Shown here one piece after another: positions 59,900 to 64,000 of a DNA stretch of 64,000 nucleotides. Below the pieces are notes generated by a model. It ran no database searches. It saw only the letters and a program-made list of their open reading frames with translations, and was not told where the DNA came from. Made by a program: the position numbers and the translations under genes. Positions within the stretch are counted from its first letter, which is position 1; every line of letters begins with the position of its first letter. Source of the DNA: Bacillota bacterium (GTDB lineage Bacteria; Bacillota; Clostridia; Lachnospirales; CAG-274); NCBI GenBank assembly GCA_017543265.1, contig JAFYGI010000047.1:62001-126000 (forward strand). The letters run 5' to 3'.

Positions 59900-60076
59900 A
59901 TGATGTTAGACGAAAAAAAATTAAATGAAGAACAGCTTAAAAACGTAGCCGGAGGGATGGGTTCCATCTATGATCTCGGTGAGGAATGGATAGTACACGG
60001 TGATAACACAAAACGGGAAGGCATCATGTGTACGGACTATGAGAGAGACGGCGAATGGGTCATGGGCAAAAGTTAA
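59900..60076 (+). CDS. double-glycine-leader peptide 3
   Basis: 58 residues. 'MMLDEKKLNEEQLKNVAGG' is a double-glycine leader like those of peptides 1 and 2; the core of about 39 residues ('MGSIYDLGEEWIVHGDNTKR', then 'GIMCTDYERDGEWVMGKS') has one Cys and two Trp and is acidic. AAAGGAG precedes the ATG. It lies just right of the recombinase element, so before insertion the three peptides and the mini-SLH gene would have been contiguous. A terminator follows. Confidence 0.65.
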   Translation: MMLDEKKLNEEQLKNVAGGMGSIYDLGEEWIVHGDNTKREGIMCTDYERDGEWVMGKS

Positions 60077-60096
60077 AAAATATCGGCAGGATATTG

Positions 60097-60127
60097 GGGG
60101 ATACGGGTACGCTCGTATCCCCGTTTT
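60097..60127 (+). terminator. Rho-independent terminator after peptide 3
   Basis: GGGGATACG at 60097-60105 pairs with CGTATCCCC at 60114-60122, followed by GTTTTT. Confidence 0.88.
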
Positions 60128-60177
60128 TCTATGCTGCTGCCTATGTATTTTGCCGTGCTTCAAGGCGCAAATCGTTA

Positions 60178-60206
60178 TTGACAGCATCGGCTTACGGTGG
60201 TAAAAT
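60178..60206 (+). promoter_or_regulatory. sigma-A promoter of the pectate lyase gene
   Basis: TTGACA at 60178-60183, a 17-base spacer and TAAAAT at 60201-60206. Confidence 0.8.
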
Positions 60207-60248
60207 ACAGGTGATAAGGGTAATCAAAACAACACAGGAGGATCTGAC

Positions 60249-62987
60249 ATGAAACTTTTAAAAAGGGCTGTAAGTGCGTTTTTATCAACTGCTGTGGCCG
60301 TTTCCTGCTTTGCGGGCGTGAATGTTGCCTATGCTGCGGAGCCGACGCTGGCAGGCGGCTGGAACGAAACGCTGTATGCACAGTGGACGGACAGCAATCC
60401 GTCGGCGGCTACCGTTACATATAAGCACGGCGGTGTGGAAAAAACGCTTACAGGCGAGGATAAGGCATTTTTGCAAAGAACTGTGGACGGCAGTGCGCGT
60501 GTGGATATACCCGGCCTTGCACCGGGCAGGTACGACCTGACCATTAAGGCATCAAACGGCACGGTCTACGAAAAAACGGGTATAAACGTACCCAAGCAGG
60601 ACCGTTCGGGCTATGCGCATTTTAACTACAGCGAGGGTGTCGGCGCGTACAACAGCGACGGTACACTCAAGGCAAATGCTGTTGTACTCTATGTTACAGA
60701 GGAAAACAAAAACACGGTAACGCTGTCCTACGGCGGCAAAAGCGTAACGGGTATAGGCAATATCCTTAACTCCCGCGGTGCTACCAAGGACGCAACGGTG
60801 CAAAATACAAACGGCGGCATACTTACAACACTTGCCGAAAACAATATACCCCTTGTTGTGCGTATCGTGGGCAAGGTAGAGGCAGGCGATACAAACACAA
60901 AGGGCGGCACAAATTTCACGGGCGAAAATGTTCCCGTGCCGAGTGAAAGCATTAACGGTCTTACGGCCTACAACTCCACCGATTACGGCGGATCCGCAAA
61001 GGATAACGGCATGATGGCCAGAATGATAGATGCCACCAACATTACGATAGAGGGTATAGGCCATGATGCCTGCATAGACGGCTGGGGCTTCCATCTGGTA
61101 GCTTCCTCAGCAGGCGCATCCAAAAAGTTTGCAAGAAATTTTGAGGTAAGGAATATAACCTTTGCCAACTATCCCGAGGATGCTATCGGTATGGAGGGAC
61201 AGCAGGAGGGCTCCACGGTCACGGCACCCGTAAGCCGCTGCTGGATACATAACAACACCTTTAAGTGCGGCTACTGTAAAAGCCCCGCGGAAAGCGATAA
61301 AAAAGAGGGTGACGGCTCCTGCGACTTCAAGCGCGGCGAGTATTATACGCTGGCCTACAACAAGTTTGAAAACTGTCACAAGACAAACCTTATCGGCGCA
61401 AGCGATTCAAACCTGCAGTACAATATAACCATGCACCACAACTACTGGTCGGACTGCAAGGCAAGAGGCCCGCTTGCCAGAAAGGCAAATATACATATGT
61501 ACAACAACTATGTGTACCGCCAGACGGACTATGCGGAAAACGCAAGGGCAAATGCCTTTATTTTCTCGGAATACTGCTATTTCGAGGGCTGCAAGGGTGC
61601 GCTGGCACCTGCGGGCGGCCGCATAGCATCGTATAACGACACATTTTTAAGCTGTCTTAACAGCAGCGAGGATGCCTGCAAGGTATCAAGCAGAAGCGAG
61701 GCCGTGTATGATGCAAACCTGTACGGCAATTTTGTTGTGGACTCCTCACAGGGTTATATCAAGGACGGCAATTACAGCCTGACATCAAATTCGGCACAGG
61801 CAAAGGCCGAGTGTATCGCATATTCGGGTGCTATGAAAAAGCAGATAATAACTTCCGATACCGTGGATACCTCTGTTATCCCCGCAGAGCTTTACAACAA
61901 GGCGGCGGCATCACCCGTCGAGATACCTTATTCCATAGATTATACAAGCAGCACCTGCTCGCTGGGCAAGCTTGACAGCCCCTATACCAAATCGGTGCAT
62001 GAAAACCTTGTATATAACCTTGCCAAAAAGTATTCACCCGGCAATGCCGCGGTGGTAGGACAGGCAGGCATCGTGTTCTTCCTCAACCAGTCGGCGGATG
62101 TAACGCTTGACGGCGTATCGGGCACGGCAACACCCGTTATCTACACCGAAAACGGCGATGCGGTCATAAAGACCTCGGGCACGGCGACCCTTGCACCCGG
62201 CGTTTACATGGTACAGTCCTCCATATTCGATGTGGGCACAAGCACCTATAAGGAGGCAAAGGTCAACTCGCTTACATTTAAGGCAAAGGGCGAGGGTGAG
62301 ACGGTCACCGCAACACAAAAGGAGACTACTACCGAGGGTACGACAGTTTCCGCAGAAACGACAAGCAAGTCCCAAGGCGGTGAGGACGAGACCGAAACAG
62401 AGCCCGAGACGGAGCCCGTAACAAGCGACCCGAGCGGTTATGCGGCAATGGGCAAATATGTATTCGGAAGCTCGCCGTCGGAAACGGGCGATTATAAGGT
62501 ATCGTCAAAATCCGTTAATGAGGGCAATATAGACTTTATTTTCAGAAATATCAGCACATCCAGCTGTTCGCTCAGGGCGGACGACGGTACGGGTATCGCG
62601 TTTGCGCTTGCAAAGCCCACCAAGGCAGAGATAAAAATGGCCGACGGCAAGGCCGCTGTCCTGATAGAAAATAATACGGGCATGATGTTTGAATTGCCGG
62701 GCAATGCGGTAAGCACATACCAGCTTGCGGCAGGCAGCTATTCGATAGAGGGCATCGACCCCGGAAGCAACTCCAAGATATCGGTAATGACGCTTACCGA
62801 AATAAGCTCGCCGCAAAAGGGCGATGTGGACGTAAACGGTGTTGTTGACAGGGATGATGCGGCGCTGCTGCTTAAATACCTCGGCGGCACGGTACGATTT
62901 ACCACACTTCAGATCGAGCTGGCAAAGGTAAATACCGACTCGGCGGCGGATATGCTTGATGTTATAGCAATATTGAACAAAAATTAA
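60249..62987 (+). CDS. secreted pectate lyase (PL1-like) with C-terminal dockerin
   Basis: 912 residues. Signal peptide 1-30 ('VAYAA-E'). An N-terminal beta-sandwich (about 31-115) precedes the PL1-type right-handed beta helix (about 125-560): 'GHDACIDGWGFHLVASSAGA', 'FEVRNITFANYPEDAIGMEG', 'MHHNYWSDCKARGPLARKAN' and 'HMYNNYVYRQTDYAENARAN' carry the calcium-site Asp and catalytic Arg region. A Thr/Glu-rich linker (about 690-730) leads to a second beta domain and a two-repeat type I dockerin ('GDVDVNGVVDRDDAALLLKY' and 'VNTDSAADMLDVIAILNKN'). It cleaves polygalacturonate by elimination; the dockerin implies attachment to a cohesin scaffold. AGGAGG precedes the ATG. Confidence 0.9.
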   Translation: MKLLKRAVSAFLSTAVAVSCFAGVNVAYAAEPTLAGGWNETLYAQWTDSNPSAATVTYKHGGVEKTLTGEDKAFLQRTVDGSARVDIPGLAPGRYDLTIKASNGTVYEKTGINVPKQDRSGYAHFNYSEGVGAYNSDGTLKANAVVLYVTEENKNTVTLSYGGKSVTGIGNILNSRGATKDATVQNTNGGILTTLAENNIPLVVRIVGKVEAGDTNTKGGTNFTGENVPVPSESINGLTAYNSTDYGGSAKDNGMMARMIDATNITIEGIGHDACIDGWGFHLVASSAGASKKFARNFEVRNITFANYPEDAIGMEGQQEGSTVTAPVSRCWIHNNTFKCGYCKSPAESDKKEGDGSCDFKRGEYYTLAYNKFENCHKTNLIGASDSNLQYNITMHHNYWSDCKARGPLARKANIHMYNNYVYRQTDYAENARANAFIFSEYCYFEGCKGALAPAGGRIASYNDTFLSCLNSSEDACKVSSRSEAVYDANLYGNFVVDSSQGYIKDGNYSLTSNSAQAKAECIAYSGAMKKQIITSDTVDTSVIPAELYNKAAASPVEIPYSIDYTSSTCSLGKLDSPYTKSVHENLVYNLAKKYSPGNAAVVGQAGIVFFLNQSADVTLDGVSGTATPVIYTENGDAVIKTSGTATLAPGVYMVQSSIFDVGTSTYKEAKVNSLTFKAKGEGETVTATQKETTTEGTTVSAETTSKSQGGEDETETEPETEPVTSDPSGYAAMGKYVFGSSPSETGDYKVSSKSVNEGNIDFIFRNISTSSCSLRADDGTGIAFALAKPTKAEIKMADGKAAVLIENNTGMMFELPGNAVSTYQLAAGSYSIEGIDPGSNSKISVMTLTEISSPQKGDVDVNGVVDRDDAALLLKYLGGTVRFTTLQIELAKVNTDSAADMLDVIAILNKN

Positions 62988-62995
62988 AATAGGAC

Positions 62996-63092
62996 TTGAC
63001 AGAAACCACAGGTTTCCTATATAATTACTTTAACGGCGTAAAGCGATAAAGTGTTAAAGCACTTACCGTACTGCGCCGTTAATATTTTTTTT
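62996..63092 (+). promoter_or_regulatory. promoter and attenuator-like leader of the symporter
   Basis: TTGACA at 62996-63001, an 18-base spacer and TATAAT at 63020-63025. The leader then forms a strong terminator hairpin, TTAACGGCG (63030-63038) with CGCCGTTAA (63074-63082), with an inner AAGTG/CACTT stem, and a T run to 63092 immediately before AAGGAG. Promoter and terminator so close in front of a ribosome site suggest transcription attenuation or a small RNA. Confidence 0.6.
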
Positions 63093-63107
63093 AAGGAGAA
63101 TTGGAAA

Positions 63108-64000
63108 ATGGCAGCAAAAATTATAATGCTCGTTGTGTTTTTTGCGGTAATGCTGGGTGTGGGCTTTTACTCGCGCAGCAAGGCAAAAAACGTCAATGAC
63201 TATGTACTGGGCGGAAGGTCCGTGGGACCGTGGATAACGGCGTTTGCCTTTGGTACGTCTTACTTTTCATCGGTAGTGTTTGTGGGTTATGCCGGACAGT
63301 TTGGCTGGAAATACGGTATATCCTCCACATGGATAGGCCTTGGCAATGCGTTTATAGGCAGCCTTTTGGCATGGCTGATACTCGGCAGAAGAACGAGGGT
63401 CATGACACAAAAGCTGGAGGCGCGTACCATGCCCGAATACTTCGGCAAAAGATACGACTCAACGGCACTCAGGATCGCAGGCGCGGTAATAGCGTTCATT
63501 TTCCTTATACCATATACCGCATCTATTTATAACGGCCTTTCAAGACTGTTCGGTATGGCGTTTAGCATACAGTACGAGGTCTGTATTATAGTTATGGCGC
63601 TTCTTACAGCGGTTTATGTTATCGTGGGCGGCTACATGGCAACGGCGTTAAACGACTTTATACAGGGTATAATAATGCTTATAGGCATAAGTGCCGTAAT
63701 ATTTGCCGTACTTGTACAGCACGGCGGCTTCCTTAACGCACTTAAAGAGCTTTCAAACATCCCCGCAGACCCGTCGGTCACGGCGGAGGCACTCAAGGAC
63801 TCAAGCGGTCTGTTTGCAAGCTTCTTCGGCCCCGACCCCGTAAATCTTTTCGGCGTTGTTGTGCTTACATCGCTTGGTACCTGGGGTCTGCCGCAGATGG
63901 TACATAAATTTTACACAATAAAGGACGAAAAGGCTGTCAAGACAGGTACTATCGTTTCCACATTCTTTGCTATCGTGGTTGCGGGCGGCTGCTATTTCCT
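63108..64000 (+). CDS. sodium:solute symporter, N-terminal part
   Basis: The frame runs off the right end; 297 codons are visible. SSS-family features: first helix 'KIIMLVVFFAVMLGVGFYSR', then 'NDYVLGGRSVGPWITAFAFG' and 'TSYFSSVVFVGYAGQFGWKY', with the sodium-site loop, 'MPEYFGKRYDS' and 'YVIVGGYMATALNDFIQGII'. At least eight membrane helices are present so far. The family moves sugars, amino acids, acetate or vitamins; the substrate cannot be read, though a product of pectin breakdown is conceivable next to the lyase. AAGGAG precedes ATG 63108. Confidence 0.88.
   Translation, partial: MAAKIIMLVVFFAVMLGVGFYSRSKAKNVNDYVLGGRSVGPWITAFAFGTSYFSSVVFVGYAGQFGWKYGISSTWIGLGNAFIGSLLAWLILGRRTRVMTQKLEARTMPEYFGKRYDSTALRIAGAVIAFIFLIPYTASIYNGLSRLFGMAFSIQYEVCIIVMALLTAVYVIVGGYMATALNDFIQGIIMLIGISAVIFAVLVQHGGFLNALKELSNIPADPSVTAEALKDSSGLFASFFGPDPVNLFGVVVLTSLGTWGLPQMVHKFYTIKDEKAVKTGTIVSTFFAIVVAGGCYF

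Noticed and set aside
1-64000. CRISPR arrays or cas genes
   Set aside because: No regularly spaced identical repeats and no Cas-like proteins were found on either strand.

Overview
The window comes from a spore-forming, low-to-mid GC Firmicute of the class Clostridia, probably an anaerobic gut or plant-fibre dweller. The evidence is the yabP-yabQ-divIC block with mazG and rqcP, two T-box riboswitches, GatCAB transamidation, copper-amine-oxidase-N and SLH-type surface domains, dockerin modules on secreted enzymes, and strong sigma-A promoters. No genus can be named from the sequence alone. Most of the window is orderly housekeeping DNA with short operons, frequent 1-4 base stop/start overlaps and Rho-independent terminators.

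Layout. 0-2 kb: the end of a YezG/DUF600-like immunity protein and a secreted DUF4832-type protein ending in half a dockerin. 2.1-4.3 kb: def, fmt and a YugP-type zinc protease. 4.4-8.4 kb: rex, then an envelope polysaccharide trio (O-antigen-ligase-like protein, initiating sugar phosphotransferase, epimerase). 8.5-11.7 kb: transketolase, an HD phosphohydrolase and a small membrane protein. 11.7-16.8 kb: T-box, archaeal-type aspS, gatC, gatA and gatB, the indirect Asn/Gln-tRNA route. 16.8-18.7 kb: an AT-rich islet with a lipoprotein and two unrecognised cytosolic proteins. 18.7-20.7 kb: T-box, tyrS, a duplicated tRNA-Leu locus and an inverted repeat. 20.8-26.8 kb: tatD, a G5/3D cell-wall protein and a LplABC-type sugar ABC transporter without its ATPase. 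26.8-28.7 kb (minus): transglutaminase-like lipoprotein and rsuA-type pseudouridine synthase. 28.8-34.5 kb: a small unknown gene, radA, SEC-C protein, sua5, rpiB, upp and a WecA/TagO enzyme. 34.5-38.4 kb: ylxM-ffh-rpsP-khpA and rimM-trmD. 38.4-40.8 kb (minus): an MBOAT/DHHW polysaccharide O-acetylation pair. 40.9-46.2 kb: pyrK-pyrD, a lipoprotein, mazG, hup, rqcP, yabP, yabQ and divIC. 46.2-48.1 kb: tRNA-Val, a small membrane protein and ddh with an in-frame amber codon. 48.2-51.7 kb (minus): wecB, hflX and a TIR-membrane-MORN protein. 51.8-56.5 kb: mtaB, an exported nuclease and ligA. 56.5-60.1 kb: a minus-strand lipoprotein, then an accessory patch of three double-glycine-leader peptides and a mini-SLH reading frame split by a 1.2 kb serine-recombinase element. 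60.2-64 kb: a dockerin-bearing pectate lyase and the start of a sodium:solute symporter.

The genes suggest a surface-oriented polysaccharide degrader: pectate lyase and DUF4832 proteins carrying dockerin sequence, an oligosaccharide importer, and envelope glycan synthesis (initiation, polymer ligation, ManNAc supply, O-acetylation). Most worth a second look are the GAAC specifier of the aspS-gatCAB T-box, twin palindromes flanking the ylxM-ffh promoter, a tRNA-Leu copy whose 3' third is replaced by a structured RNA, the TIR-MORN membrane protein, and the peptide/recombinase/SLH patch near 58-60 kb.
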